64,000 bases of DNA, taken from assembly GCA_013399875.1 (NCBI GenBank), contig VXAZ01009313.1, forward strand, positions 62,648 to 126,647. Reading direction: 5' to 3'. Numbering within the stretch: position 1 is the first letter of the stretch; each line of letters opens with the position of its first letter. Shown piece by piece: positions 37,888 through 52,531 of the stretch. The notes beneath the pieces are model-generated. The model had not been told where the DNA came from and made no database searches. It saw only the letters and a list, made by a program, of their open reading frames with translations. The DNA comes from Gymnorhina tibicen (Eukaryota > Chordata > Aves > Passeriformes > Artamidae). The position numbers and the translations under genes are program-made.

Positions 37888-38062
37888 ACAGAATCACAGA
37901 ATTGTTTATGTTGTACAGGAACTCTAGATACCATCTCATCCAGCTACCTTGCTCAAGAAACGTCAGCCAAAGCAGATTTCCAAGGACCATGTGCAGTCAG
38001 TATTTCCAAGGATTGAGTATTTCCAAGGATGGACATTTCACAATCTCTCTGAGTGTACAATT
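37888..38062 (-). mobile_element. CR1 3'-end fragment, antisense
   Basis: It starts with ATCACAGAATTGTTTATGTT, the antisense form of the CR1 3' end. GATACCATCTCATCCAGCTA, CATGTGCAGTCAGTATTTCC and CAAGGATGGACATTTCACAA follow. A 15-bp word AGTATTTCCAAGGAT is present twice, 17 bp apart (37999-38013 and 38016-38030), which looks like a duplication private to this copy. Confidence 0.8.
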
Positions 38063-41000
38063 TTGGCTAGAATAGAGGTTTTTTTCTTCATAGTAACTCA
38101 TATGGTTCCATGCATTTCAGCACATGCAGCTAAAAAATCAAAAATTTCTATTATTTATAACAATCATACAAAAATCACTGCGTAGTTGATAATTTAATAA
38201 TGCAACATGATGGAATGGTAGTAAGACAAGACCTGTGATCTTGTATATTTAAGTGAAAGAACTAAGAAATTCTCCCACTGAAACTCTTATATATGGACAC
38301 TGTAAAAATTCCTGAAAGTATCAGATATAAACTGTAGCTCAGTAATTGAGCAGATACCTCTAGACAAATTAAGGATCATGTCTACTCCATATATCAGGTT
38401 TACCCAAGAAATACTTTCTTCACCAGTTTATTTACATGACACTGTATTACAATTACATCCTGAGTATTTACCCTGAAGTATAGACATTGTTAATTTCTGA
38501 TACTGTTCTACAGCACAAAATCATTTTACTTCTGCTGAAGGTGACTTTGTCTTACCAATTATGCATGCTACTTTCATAGAACGTAATTCTTAAATAATTT
38601 AACATTATGTCTTTAGTCTCCTGCTACTTGCAATGCTCAGACAACTACTGGACAAACCTGGAAGATTGCAGTTCAGCTTTTCAGGAATTAAAAGTTTGCT
38701 TTGGTTCTTTACAGAGCAACTGCAACAAAGAATGTTTTGAACACCTGTAATGCCAAAACCTTGAAATGTCTGTTTACAACTGAAACCACTACCTTTTAGC
38801 TGTGGTCTTGGGAGAGCCAGAGCACCCAATAATTTCCTGAACGTGAAAACAACTCCCAGGAGATACCACCTTTTTCCAACTTGAAGGGCATCAGTGATCT
38901 TCCTTAGCTTAGGATCTCAGTTCAACATGAATCTCTTCTATCTCAGAAGAAAAAACCCTCTAGTCCAAATTCAGCGCTACATTTACCATGGTGAAATTGC
39001 TCCTCTGTAATAACTGTCGAACAGTTGGCTTTTAGTAGCAAAAACTAAGCTTGCATTTACCTACAAAATAGTATGTAATCCTATCTAATTACAGATGGAC
39101 TCACTTTACCTGTCCAGAGCCCAGTGAGTAGGGCACTGACCTGAAAGATACATCCATTTATGCCCCAGTTCTACCTGAACTGAATTTATCCCTGCAGAAG
39201 TCTGACCTGGCTCCAGACTTAAGACCTGAGTTACTCTGGGTGAGCCAAGCCTGTAGACTGTGGAAGTATTATCTCATACTAAAATCTAGGTGTAGCTTTG
39301 GCTGGTCCACTGTAGTAAGCACTGGAGTTTCACCTCACTCATCTTGATTTCTGAGGGAAGGGAGAATGGCATCCACATGGCAGTACAGACAGTATAAACA
39401 TGTTGATGTCATGCTCTGGCAGAATCCACCTCCCTTCTCTTTCCACTTACGGTATACAAAACTTTACCATTTTTTTCACTTAAGGAATGTGTCTTCAGGG
39501 ATGCTAGTCTTCCTCTCTTCTTCTTCTGTAACAGCAACACTGTAGTGCAGGTGTAAGAAGTTTCAGGTTCTTCACTCACTCTCCAAGCTAAATGCTCAGT
39601 TCAGGCCTTGTAGCTGGTCTAGGAGAGTGCTTAGCCTGAGCACATATACCCTGCCTGCTAACCTGCACATGGAGCTATACAGCATCGGACTGGAACTGGC
39701 TCGCTTCCAGGAAGCTTGAGGACAGCAAAAGTGATGTCTAGCTGTACAGCTGTATGTTTACAGAAATAGGCAGAAGTTGACAATTACAACTCTGCCTAAT
39801 TGTTAACGATATTAGCAGACTAGGGTTCTCATCCAGTCTTTTATGCAAGCCTAAGATGCACAAGCAGTGTTACTGGATGTATTCCAGGCTGAAAGGACAC
39901 ATTTTTGAGTAAAAAGAACATTACGCAAAGACAAAAATTACTTCAATGGACAGCATGGGACTGGGTTTGGGTATTGTGACTGACCATGGGTAAGCAGACT
40001 GTCCTACTTTTCTTGAAACAGTTCAAATTTTATTTTACTTCATGCTTGCCTGGTTCAGTTGATTGTCCTTCACTGAAACAAGCCAATTTATGCTATTCCT
40101 AGTCAACATTAAGCAGCAGCTGGCTTAGTTTCTTTAAACTCTCTAAGTGAGGATCACCTATCTCCAGCAATTTTAGACCAGTATCTCTTGGAATTTAACA
40201 TGTTGCTTAGATGCTGCTGGTTCACATCATAATCCTCTTAGCTACCCCCACCCCAAAATCTTCCTACTACACAGGGAATGAGATTACTTGGTCTGGGGTA
40301 TTGTGGCACCTTTGTCTACTTTACAGATTGTACAAATTCACCTATTCAAGGGCAGTCGTCAGCTGGGAAACTTTAATTTATATAAGCAAATTTAGTGCTC
40401 TATTAACAGAACAAAGCAGCAATAATTGGGTCAAAGTTCCAGCTGAGAGGCAACAAAACAGGAAAAAAAGCATGCAAGTTTTTAGTGAAGAATGTCTGCT
40501 ACTGCAGTAAAATTATGTTTCTTGCTTTCGCCCAGGAACCAGCTACTGTCAGAGAATTAAAGCGAGAAAATCAAAGATAAATGGGTCCTCTGAAGAATTC
40601 ATGATCTCTTTTCTAAAGAAACATTAGTGAGTATTGTTCACTAAAATAAACACTCAAATAAAACCTCGCACATTATGTTCTCTTGCAGCTTCTGGTATGT
40701 ATTATCAAGAAAAAAAAAAAGTAGAAGAAACCTGTGGTGTAGTAATATCCTGAAATACAACTCGGTAACAGACATATAGGCACTATACAAATAATTGCAA
40801 CTTAACTCAAGATCTAAGCCTTTAGCTGTAAATGAGATGCCTAATTTGGTTTACCGGCCCTTATTGAGTTCAACATATAGAAAAATATCTAGATTTACTA
40901 CAAGGCAACTTGTAATTTAACTATCCACAGGATTTTAAAAGTTTCTCAGAGTATGTTTGTCCTGCAGACAGCACACGCTGCAGCTTCTGTAGAGATTTGT

Positions 41001-44000
41001 GAGCTAGCTTTAAGTTGGTATCCATCAGTGCACCACTGTGTACTGCAAAGCCAGCAGAGGGGGGTGGATGAATATTGTGTTAGTCACGCCAGCTTTCTTT
41101 ATAAAATTCTGCATATTTTTGTTCAAATTTTGCCATTTACTTTCAACAGACAAATTCCCCCCAAATGAAACACTTGTTTTCCTACCAATTTTGGTTTAAA
41201 CAAAAGTTTGCAGATAACCTTCTGTAGCTATCAAGGAAGATGTCCCAAAATTAAACTCTTATTTTCTGACTACCTCAGATCTTTTTCAAAAAAAGTATGT
41301 AGGTAATCTTCTGTTGATATAAAGCCATCTTAGAGAGATCTGATACACATTAAAAGAACCTCTGCTTTGATGAATATGAGTGGAAAAATTCTAAGGTGAA
41401 TTAGAAAATTTACAACATACTAGAGTGATCAGAGTGACTCATGTAAGGAGGACTTACTAGCATCTCAGAACTTGAGTTTCCAAGAAATAATGAGACTTCC
41501 CTCCTAGTAATTAGTAACTGGTATTAGCAAGAGAGTGTAGAACAAAACAAGATTTGTGCTTACACTAATTGTCTTCCCAAATAGCAGAAATAACCACTGG
41601 AAGAATGTATCACAAGAAAATTTAGTTAATGATCCCAGGAATATGCAGCGACTATCCTTAGCCTGTCTTTTATGGGTTGTCATTTCTACCTGCTGTCAGA
41701 CTAAAACTAAATATGTAGGAAATTAGCAACACTGGCATTTCAGGCTCTTTAGGACAAAGGGGAAACGACACCCTAGAGCAGCTAGGACACACATCTATCA
41801 CCTGTTCATCCTGTAGCAAATGTGACAGATGAACAAACTGTTTGCAGCTGCAGGTTGGAAATAGGTCCTACAAATGAGTGATTTAGTGTCAAGATTGGTC
41901 AATAGACTTACTCAGTCAGGCCAAACCTGAAAATTATAACAGAAGACCATTCCAGTTAATTGTAGGGAATATTTTGCAAACACTTATCCATAGTCTTAAT
42001 ATGGCTTGGCTGGCAATACAGATTTGTGGAAGAGAGTTCACAGGACTCCAAATAGCTGCAAGCTATTCAACAGCAGGACCTCAACAAAATGTTCAGAGGC
42101 AGTACAAGATAGGAAGCATAATAATACAAAATAACATATTTTGCTACTAAGTTGGGAGTTGGAGAGTTACTGTTTCATATTTTGTATTAATATCAATTAA
42201 TAATGTGTGAATACCACTGCTAGACATAAACCATAGAAAATACATAGGAAATACTTTGAAACGGTATTCCTAGATCCAGGAAATCCATAGTCCTCATTGC
42301 CTACCTGCACACAGCCTGAAATTAAATGAAATGTAGAAGAAATAGTAATTGTTAGAAACTAAATTTAGAAGCCATGAAAGGAGAAGTGCTTGTTTACAGT
42401 TAATGGTCCCTGATTAATGCCAGCTGGTGGATTGCTTCCCTGCTTGAGAGTTTTGCAGTGCAGCGTACCATGCGCTTACATGACTCACTGCCCACAGGCA
42501 GGGCCAACCTGTTTGACGCAGAAGAAGAGCTAGCAAGAACACCGGGGCTCTGACAAGGCAGACAGAGCTGAGAGTGTCCTGTGGATATAGCCAGAACACA
42601 GGGATGAGATTCCCGTGTGCAGCAACAGTGGGAGAATTAGCATGGGAAGTGCACTCTCTTTCTTTTGCTGCTTTTCGGGTTTTATTTACTGTGTGTTCTG
42701 TTATACAGTAGTAGGTTGTTACTTGGCATGTTCTTAGCCTTCCCTGCTTGTTGCTTTTGAGTTTTTCCATCTTTAGTTACCACTATCCCATACCCATGGG
42801 ATACTGGATTGGCAGAGGATTCCCCAAGATACAGAATTTACTGAACTGCCATTTTTGATACATCACACTCATGCTTATTCATTCATTTACTCAACAGAGG
42901 TCTGAAGCAGAAATGAGCAGTACACCAGAGTTCTCTATAATCTAGCCTAATGCACATGCAACAGCTACAAGAACACAATGTAATGCACTAGTCTTTTAAT
43001 CTTTCTTTCCATCAAGTCTAGTTTGCAGGTTTTGTGTTCATTAATGTCTATAGTATTTCTGCACATAAAAAAGGATGGGATCCACAAATTACAAGATTCC
43101 CAGGACATAGTCAAATACAGTTTATAGCTGCACTTTACCTTAAGCAGAGTGGATTCTCCTCCACAGGTAAATATTTAGTGTAATTAATGACACATTTTAA
43201 GTTGTTTTGTAAATCATCCAATCTAGATATTGTCTATAAAGTAATTATTAAAATAATTTCTCTGAGAATCCTAGAAAAACTAACTTTTTGATTTTCTTAA
43301 TTGAAAATATTTCATCCTCTTTCTTTATCTTAGTAATTTCCTTAATAAAGACATCTTCTAATAAGGAAAAAAACCTCTGATTATATTATAAGCTACAATT
43401 GTTCTTTTACCTTGAGTGTAGTAGCACTAATGGTGCACATTGCCAACTCACAGGAAAAGGCTTGTATTCCATTTATACATCTTTACATTCCAAAGAAAGA
43501 AGGGCATACTTTCATGTTGTTGCTGCTCCTCACAGAAGTGGGGAAACATGGATATGGAAGTTGAGAGTTCTATATCTATGTTTGGAGGAGAATACTGACT
43601 TTGCTAGTATTGTTATTATCATCTTTTTGGCTGTGCCTGTTCTCTGGTGAATAACCAGGTCATCAGAGAGGCCAAATAACTTTGCTATCAAGCTTTTAAA
43701 AGTGAATTAAAAACTCCAGGAATTGCCATTTTCTCTCTGACTTCTTTAGAAGGAAAGTATCTTCAGTATTACTACATGCACCTGCATTGTGCACCATAGA
43801 TGACTAATTGAGTCAAAACAAGGTATTTTTCCTATGAATATATTTGTTCTAAAATCCAAGGACCACATGTGGATAATTAATGACATATCTTTTCAGGGAG
43901 TCATAGTTTCTGATCATAGTAGTGCTTTTAGGTCAACTTCATCTCATTTGCATGAATCTTCCTTATATTCCCAATGCATATTTTGAGTATGAGAACAGTG

Positions 44001-47000
44001 GGGGGAAAAAAAAGACTCAATTATTTGTTTCTCAGTCAACTCCAGAGGTTAGAACACAAAAAACTGTCATCAGTCATTGTCTTTAGGACAGATGATACTC
44101 TTGCATGCAGTCCTTACTCTCCAAACATGGTTACAGACATACCTGTCATGAGAAGATCAGCTTCTTATGTTCCCCTCTTTTGAGCATAGCACAAGTCTGA
44201 TTGTAACTAATCACATGAAGTACAGATTATTTGAGGGTAATTGTGAATAGCAACAGACTTTTGAGTAGTTCTGTACGCCAAAATTTCATAGCTTGCTGTA
44301 TTTATCATACTATGTATGATACTAGGCGTTAAGACTGAATAAAAACAGAGAAGAAAAAAAAGTCCTCCTCTTCAGCATCCTTGAGCAAGCTTCGCATGAA
44401 AAGTCATTGGGAATCATAGTTACTAATTCATTCAACATCAGCCGACAAAACAGGGGACAAAGAACAGGACCAGCTTCATGATTCTGCCCCCACAGATAAT
44501 GGGGCATGGCATTCCTCTCATCCCTTGTCTCAAACAGTAAAGACTACACTACCTGACAGGAATGATTGGGAGGCAAATGCTTCCATTGCTTAGATAATTG
44601 CAATAAAGGTATAAGTAAAAAGCTCTGAGTTGGAGGTTATATCTAGGCCTTCATGAGTCCCTGACACAGAGGGTGGTGTTTTGATATTTGAGTCTCAGAT
44701 ACAGTAGGTTCTCTGAAACAAAGTGTTCCAGAGCTTCATCCATACAGAGGAAACTGAAGAGTGATAATGGGGAGCAAAATGCGCCTTGGATATTTGAACA
44801 AGGCTCACAACACTTTATATTTACTCTCTGTGTCTAAGAAGCATGGAACAGATTCAGTGGCTGGCTCACTGCTTGTGAGGAACTGTATTTGTAAGAAAAT
44901 GTCACAATTGCTATTTGTTTTCTCTAAAATAACAGAATAGAACTGGAACACAGACAATGAGACAGACTTGGTCAGGCTTCTGGGTTCAAAACAGTAACTC
45001 AGTGTGAAGATCAGTTGGTCCTGCTTGTTTGTAATCCAGAGAATAAACAGGAAATCCAGGGTGAAAACAGGAAGCAATGAAAGCTGAAGGCTATACAAAA
45101 CACGAAGTAAACTCCTCCTCAGAGAAACAGCAGTGAAAAGAATTTTGTTGTTCTGGGCTGGTTAATAACTACCAATTGCCTTGTCATATGCTCTGGGCAC
45201 AGGAAATAAGTGAGATCATCATGCTTGGATGCTTCACATACACTGTGCAGAAAACGTTAATTAACCTGAGAAAAGATATATGTCATTTAGGAATGCAGTT
45301 AGATATTCTCAAAATAAGTCGTTTCCATATGTTCACCTGTGGCACAAATTACTTTCTTAAATAAAAAAAAAACAACATCGCTGCATCACTGATGCATTGT
45401 GGAATTTATTTGTACCTGTGAAAAATAACTCAAAAAATATTTATTTTTGTACTCCTGGAGAAGAAAAATAGGCCTTTGCTGGACACAGGTCTAAATATTA
45501 GTCAAACTCAGTCTTTTGTCTTTGAAATTCAATCCTTCATGTGAAACCTATGAAACAGACAGATCCTATATATTAACTAAAGCAACTTTTACACCGCCAA
45601 CTGACAGTCACCCTTTCCCAGCTTCCAGTTTTATTTTTCAGCTCTCTCAGATGCAACATAAGAACTTCTCTTTCTACAATATATCCAAAGAAATGTCCGT
45701 AACACCCATTTCACAGCTTGTCTCCACCTCTTTGCAATCCAGCTGGCTAGTCTTACAGAAGCTTCTTAGAGAAGACAGTTTACCTATTTCTATCTCAGAG
45801 TTCACGAGTCTTGCCTCTCGTCCTCCCTTCAGCACCAGTTACTGAAAGTGAAGTCTGTGCCAGCAAGCTTCATTTCACTTTCATGCTTTTCCTTCCTTAC
45901 TGCCACAGAGCTGGACAGACAAATTCATTAGAGGAGCAAGCACTACTAATCCTCAGCTGGCATCCAGACAAGCGTGGTGTTTTACCTTACTTATGTCAGT
46001 TGTTCTTAGCTCTTATTCTTCCATGAACATATTTTTCAGCTGTATAAGAACATACAGGCACATGAGCCACCTGTAATAGAAAACAGAAAAATGTACAAAC
46101 AGTGTTGAGGGAATTATATGGAAATAAATCTCCAAAAGTCAGTGTTCCTGACAGAGACACATTCCAATTTTCAAGATTTTTATTCATCTGTTCAAGATGA
46201 ATAGAGTACATCAGAAGAAGGGTTGTCGAATATAAGTTTAGTCCACAGTTTGTGGAAGGTGAGAGATGTCTATTTCTCTCTTAATTTCTGACAAACTTAT
46301 CTGTATTCTTATAGCCAAAGACACAGGTGGGGATTTTGGGGGTCCTTATAGTCACTTGGAAGTTGATGCTGACCTTGCGTAAGCAGCCTTGCAATAGGGG
46401 ATGTGTTGCAAGTGTAACAGCTCCACTGAGCAGTCCTTTTCTGAAAAAGGTTGTAGTATCTTCTGCTGTCTGCTGTTGGCACTTGGAACAACACCAAAGC
46501 ACTTACCAGTGATTCATTCAGGTGCCCTTCCAAAGTGTATTAAGTTTAAGGTAATTGGCTTCCATAAATTTAGGACAAAGGAAATATGTCTTAATTCAGA
46601 TTCCATTTGTTTTAAACCAATTTGGTTCCATTTTGTCAAAAGGAGTAGCACCAAGATTATAAATTTCAGTATGGTCTATTGTGTAAAACTGGGTTATAAA
46701 TTCCCAGTTTTACTAATGATAATACCCTGATAGGATATTATAATATAGATGTGTTTAAAAGTCAGTATGTTTCATACTGAGGTTTAAAGTCACACAGTTT
46801 TAAACAATGACAGGATGTGTTTGCAGCTGTGAGGCAAATAGAGAATAATCATTAAAACCACTGTGAAATGGTGGTGTGATCAGAGGAGAATGCTTGGAGG
46901 GAGGCTATTTACGTATCCTTCTATTACCTGTGTTTGGAACAGCACTTAATCTACCTATGGCACGTTTAAATTTCCCACCTCTAAAATTACCTGAAGTCAT

Positions 47001-50000
47001 CAAAGTATTATGTATGTAATTTTAACAGGTACTATATCTTCTACTATATATTACTGCAGTAAGCAAACTTTAGAATGAACAGATTTTTTGATTGAAAATT
47101 TATCTAGTCCCCTGTTTTGCTGCAAACAGTATTCAAACAAAAATCTAAAATTCCCTTAATCTCAAAATTCATACAACTTTACTAATCTTATTTTGGAAAT
47201 AAGCTTTGAGGTACAGTTTGTTGAATTCTGAATCATATCAATGATGAGTAAAGCATAGACATGACAACTCGGGCATGAGCTATAAATTTCATATCAAATT
47301 CTATGTCAATTTGCTCTGTTATGTTTGATGTTGCAAAACTTTTGTTAACACCACGCCTGTGCATATGAATTTTAGAGATTTTCTTACATCACAGCTTTTC
47401 TTGAAGCTCTTTGAGTTTTATAGATCTTTTTTTGTGAGTTATGTAAAAAGCTGAGTGAAAAGAAAAAAACAAAAACCCTCCCACAATGAAAGACTTCTTA
47501 ACACTACTTTCTCTTGAGAGATTGCCCTAATTTGTTCAGATAATGCTTCCACTTCTGTTTCACAGAGTAATTCAGTGTGATTAGTACAAATCTCCAGTTA
47601 AGACCTGAAATCCCTACTTGTATAACCAAGCATATCAAATGCTTATCTCTTGAGGAAAAATGCTTTATCACAGTCTTCCTTCCAGCTAATATCTCAGAAA
47701 TGCCTTTGCTTTTATTAAATTCAGTAGATACCTTAGCTTTATAGCAAGTCGTATCAAACTCCAATATTTATTTAGAAGCATTGACTTGCTTACTATGGGA
47801 GTGTTTAGTGTCTTCTAAACATGCAATTATATTTGGGTTTTCTTATAAAAGAGTACATGAGGGGAAAAGATATGTTTTTTTAATTATAATTACACTTTTC
47901 ATTATTCCCAGCCTTGAAATAATCACCTGAATAAAAGATGCATAGCTGAGTTTTTTTATGTATTCTAATTTATATTAGAAAAATAAAATCCTCTTTTTCT
48001 ACCAGGAGTGAGTTTTACTTTCATATTTCTGATTAAAATGGTGCTAGTACATTAAAGCTAAAATTTCTCCAATATAATAGCAATTTCAAGAAAAAATGTT
48101 CTATGTTTCTCAAAGGCAGCTTTACTTGCCATAAAATAAGAAAGTTTCATTGCATGTGTGGAGATAGAAAACATTCAAAAATATTAATGTGAAGTAACAG
48201 TAAACAAAAGAGGACTCCTTTATAAAATAGAAAAGAAGTGACATAAAGAGATACTGTTCAGTACTTGGAGTGCAATTTTTGATTTGTCAGTAGGAGCTGA
48301 AGGCAGTGACTTCCTAAAAGGAAAGAAAATCTGTGTGTGCTTACTGCCAAAAATTATCCAAAGACAACCTGACCTAGAATATTATCCTTATTTTTTTAAT
48401 TACAAATCTAAACTTCGCATGCCAAGATCTGATGGAATTTGGGGCGACAAGGAACTGACCACCCATGCTGAATGCTACTCCTTTGAGGACAGAAAGTTAA
48501 AACCTCAGCATCACTGCTTAGAAATACCCCTATATCTAGTGCACTTATCCAATTCCTTAATAGCCATGTTCATTACTCTGCACATTATCTGAACTTGTTG
48601 TCAGAGTCCACTTATTTATTATTTACTTCTTTAGATGAAAAAACCTATACCTGGAAAAGTAATCCATGATGTATGTGTACTTGATGGTAAGTTTGATGCT
48701 TTATATCACACGCATTCTAACTGAGACCACACCTCCTTTAGTGTCTGTCATACACTCTGGTTTTGGTTATACAACATTTCAAACTTACTACAAAACTATT
48801 ATTATCCTCAGTCTTATACATCTTGGGAAAGAACACAATGTAGAAGAAAATATGGTAAAATAAGATTGCTTAAAGAAGTAAGAAATCATTGCTGTAGGTA
48901 TAAATTTTTTTTCACACACGTCAAATATAATGTAAATAATTAAAAATTTTTAAAAAAAGCTTTAACAAGCATTCTTTATGCTGCAAGAGTATTGACCTCT
49001 TTTAGGAGACAGTCAATCAAAAATATAGATGAAAAATAGTGAATAACTCACAAGAATACAGAGCAGGGAGATGAAGAATTGCTTAAGATTGTCTATTCCA
49101 TCTCACTACACTGAGACAAAAGCTAGGGTACCCAGATAATGCTTAACAGTTATTTGTCTACTATATTTAAAAAAAGGAAGATATTTCCTCAGACCTTTCA
49201 GAAACCTCACTCTAACCTTTCATTAACTACAGTATCAGAAAGGCATCCTTAAAATACCACCTTTTCATAGGACTGACCTTAGAAAATTCTGACTCCTGTT
49301 GCTTGAAATTGTTTTCATTTCACACTGCATAGAGCATCCCAATTGTTTAGGGTTTTTTTGTTTTCATGGGTTTTGTTTTTAAATTCTTAGATATTCCTTT
49401 CCCAAACAATCTTTCTCTTTATTATCCCTCCTTTTAAAAATTTTAAAAAATTCTAGATACACTTTACACCAATCTATGTTGGTTTTCTTCTTTATTTCTA
49501 ATATGTGTGTAGATTAAACTGTGTAGATTAAAACATCATGGTGATACCAGGGATTAAACAAAAGTACCCTAGAAGATTTTGCCAAAACCACCTATTTTTC
49601 AAAAATCTGGTGATGGAGAAAGAAGTATTTTGTTTGGTCCTGCACAACAGCTGACTGAGCACACTGTTAATGATGGCTTGGAAGGCTATATTTTCATTAA
49701 CTTAAATAGTTTAAGCTAATAAAAACTCAGTGGTCTATTTTATTTGAGTTTTAAAAAGGTTATAATTAGACAGTTCTAGGTAAAGGTCCAGAATATTGAC
49801 TCCAGTGGTTCCAAAATCTTTATTGGCTTTGGTGACTCCCAGGTCTCTTTATCCAGTCCGACACAACTTCGTGTTTGGGCCTCTCAGCAAAGGAAAAGGC
49901 CACAAGAGATATGCCTGGACTCGACTTAACCCATAACATCTCTTAGATGACGCAACAAAAATCACAAACATAAACTGATAAAATGTTGCTTTTATAGGAC

Positions 50001-50946
50001 AGGCACTATCATAACAATTAAAAATTATTGAATTAAGTTCTGAGGTTTTACTCAGTAATGTCCAAATCTCACTGCATAATTATATAAAAGAAAAGTGCTG
50101 ATTCCTCAGCTCTGTATATTGAGAGTGACCTAAATTTGATGTTCAATAAGATATTCAAAAACTTTTTAATTGCATGCAGATGGCAAAGATGAACAAAGTC
50201 AGCATTTCAAATGAAAAGGTTCTGTCCATTGCCTTAGATGGTATTTTCCAGCTGATGAAGACATCTACACTGAGACTCAGAAATGAAGAAACGAATAAAT
50301 TGAAAAAATTGAAGGAATGCATTTTATAAACTGAAATAGTTCCATAGAACCACACATTTATTACAGAAATGAGGGAATATAAGATTACACCTAAAGTTCA
50401 CAAAAAAGACAAGGCTGCTCCTTTACTTGATTTGGTCTATATCTAAACCCCTAACAAATCCTTTCTCTTTTTTTTTAACCCAATCTTTCTTATTACTACA
50501 TCTTGGCGGAAGAGAAGGCCCATATGACAAAATGGGCATTTGTTTTACATTGTCATAAACTGGATGGATCAAATGATCAGATAATAGATATGCAACTACC
50601 ATTGCTGTTAATCTATCTGTGAGGAAAAAAAGAATTTTCTGGGGCTTATTTTTAATTTGAATATGTTTTTGTAGGTATACTTTCTGATGTGTTCATCTAA
50701 ATCTACATTTTCCTTGTAGCCATAGTCGGTTTTAAGTTACATGCCATTAGGGGACATTTATTATATAAAATAAATAATGTTTTTTAGGAAATGTTGCCAC
50801 TGTAACAAAACAATTTCTTTAAAATATCCTATTTCTCACATGCACACTCTTCGGAATGTTAAGATTAACAATAAGACTCTTACATCTTACTGAAGAGAAA
50901 ATAGTTTTGCTATCTCTGTACTGGATATGCTGCTGCACGTATGGTT
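38063..50946. other. Long unique AT-rich stretch, no gene recognised
   Basis: Nearly 13 kb contains no recognisable exon, RNA gene, CR1 or LTR. Locally less AT-rich patches (42410-42770, 46310-46530) have open frames of 70-118 codons on one or both strands, without known motifs. 48284-48592 + (102 codons) likewise has no recognisable domain. A patch at about 49795-49930 has the look of an old LTR edge ('AAAATCTTTATTGGC') but could not be assigned. Confidence 0.5.
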
Positions 50947-50980
50947 TTGTTGTTGTGGTTGTTGTTGCTGTTGTTGTTGT
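50947..50980. repeat. Imperfect GTT trinucleotide repeat
   Basis: About 11 GTT-type units are broken by one GTG and one GCT unit. This is a simple sequence repeat with no coding frame around it. Confidence 0.85.
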
Positions 50981-51969
50981 AACCCTTTCTTACTCCAAGA
51001 GATTATAATATGTTTTTCTTGTCCCCAAAAAACAAGCAATAAACTGCCTTTGCTGTTGAACAGAACATTCTGCTGTCCTCATAGTGATGGTCTCCTCTGA
51101 CTCCATGCACTCCAGGTTATAGGAAGGAAACACTAGAGATGTGTTAACCCAAAGCTCTTTGGCATCTAGCATACATCAGTCTTTTTCTACCTCTTTCTCT
51201 ATTCTGTTTTCACATTTATTACTAGATTCTGTTGAGCAATGAACAGATGTTCTTCCTACTGTGCTGTATTATAGTTTTAAGTCACTTTTTTTAGAACAGA
51301 TGTTCTCCTGCATGCACTTCATTATCGTTAGTTTTTATGAGTTAACATCTGACAGCTAATTCTTGCTTAAATTTAAGGACAAATGTTCACCAGGGATCCC
51401 ACCCAGGACATGGGCCATCATTTCTAGAAATTAGTTAGCTCAGGGTACAACAGCATGCCAGAATACATTGATGCATCAATAACAACAGCAACAAGAAAAA
51501 CAGTTATCTAAGGGGATAGGAAGGGAGACCATTGAGATCAAGCCGCAGCAAGTCCACATTCAAAATTAATAGCCTGCAACCAGGCCAATTCACACTGGGA
51601 GTCAGATAGCACATCAGAGTTCAGAAACAAGAATCAGAGCCAGGAAAGAAGATGAAGTAGAGCAACAGACACATGAATAGGGAATAGAAAAGACACATAA
51701 GTTAGACTAAAAGAAATACTAGCTAGATCTGCATCATGCACATGGTAGAAATCCCAGAAGTGCTAGCTGGTCATAACAGTCCAAAATATTTCCAGTGGAA
51801 GCTGGCTCATCCACCAAGTAGCAGTCAAGGACAAAAAGGAGCCAGAGATGTCCATAGGCACCTGTTTGGTGAATGTTACCGAAAGCTTAAAAATTTCCAC
51901 TAAAGCGCCTAGTGTTTTCACAGGAAAATACTTAGAACGGGTTCACTTAGGAAGGAATTGCCTTCCAGC
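50981..51969. other. Unique DNA, no gene recognised
   Basis: There is a short CAA/CAG-rich patch at 51478-51500. Otherwise nothing was recognised before the LTR that follows. Confidence 0.55.
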
Positions 51970-52531
51970 TGTTGAGGTTTAAGCCCAGCTGGAAATTAAA
52001 CACCATGTAGCCACTCACCCAACCCTCCCCTTCTCCCACAAACCAGTGGAATGGGGAGGAGAATCAAAGTAAAACTCATGGGGTTAGACAGGAACAGTTT
52101 AATAGGGAAAGCAAAATCTGTGCAAAATAGCAAAGCAAAACAAAGAAATAATTCACTGTTTCCCATGGGTTCAGCCACCTCCATCTGGAGAGGAGGGCCC
52201 CATCAGACATGGCAGTGAATTGGGAAGACCAAAACCATCACTCCAAATGTCCCCCCACTTTATGGGAATGATGTCACATGTTCTGGAATATCCCTTTGGT
52301 CAGTTGGGGGTCACCTGTCCTGGCTGTGTCTCCTCCCAACCTGCCATGCGTCCCCAACTCCCTCACCAGTGTGGCAGCAGAGACAGCTGAAAAGGCCTTG
52401 GCTCTGTGTAAGCCCTGCTCAGCAGTAACAAAAACATCTCTGTGTTATCAGCCCTGTGTTCAGCACAAATCCAAGACACAGGCCCAGACTAGCCACTGCA
52501 AAGAGAGTTAACTCCAGCCAAAACCAGCACA
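51970..52531 (-). mobile_element. Full-length solo LTR, family 2, antisense
   Basis: The plus strand begins TGTTGAGGTTTAAGCCCAGC and ends CCAAAACCAGCACA, so the sense strand has TG...CA termini as expected of an LTR; length is about 562 bp. Sense-strand landmarks in order are a GGCTGGAGTTAACTC start, a TGACATCA word (plus 52269-52276) followed by a CATAAAG TATA-like box (plus 52258-52264), and an ATTAAA signal (plus 52098-52103). This is a coherent U3 promoter, R and U5 layout. The other two copies in the window (31638-31915 and 8244-8576) correspond to its 5' and 3' parts. No clear target-site duplication was found and the class was not determined. Confidence 0.85.

Noticed and set aside
42414..42770. 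118-codon minus-strand open frame in a locally less AT-rich patch
   Set aside because: It does not resemble a known exon and no splice-site arrangement was evident. Kept only as a note.
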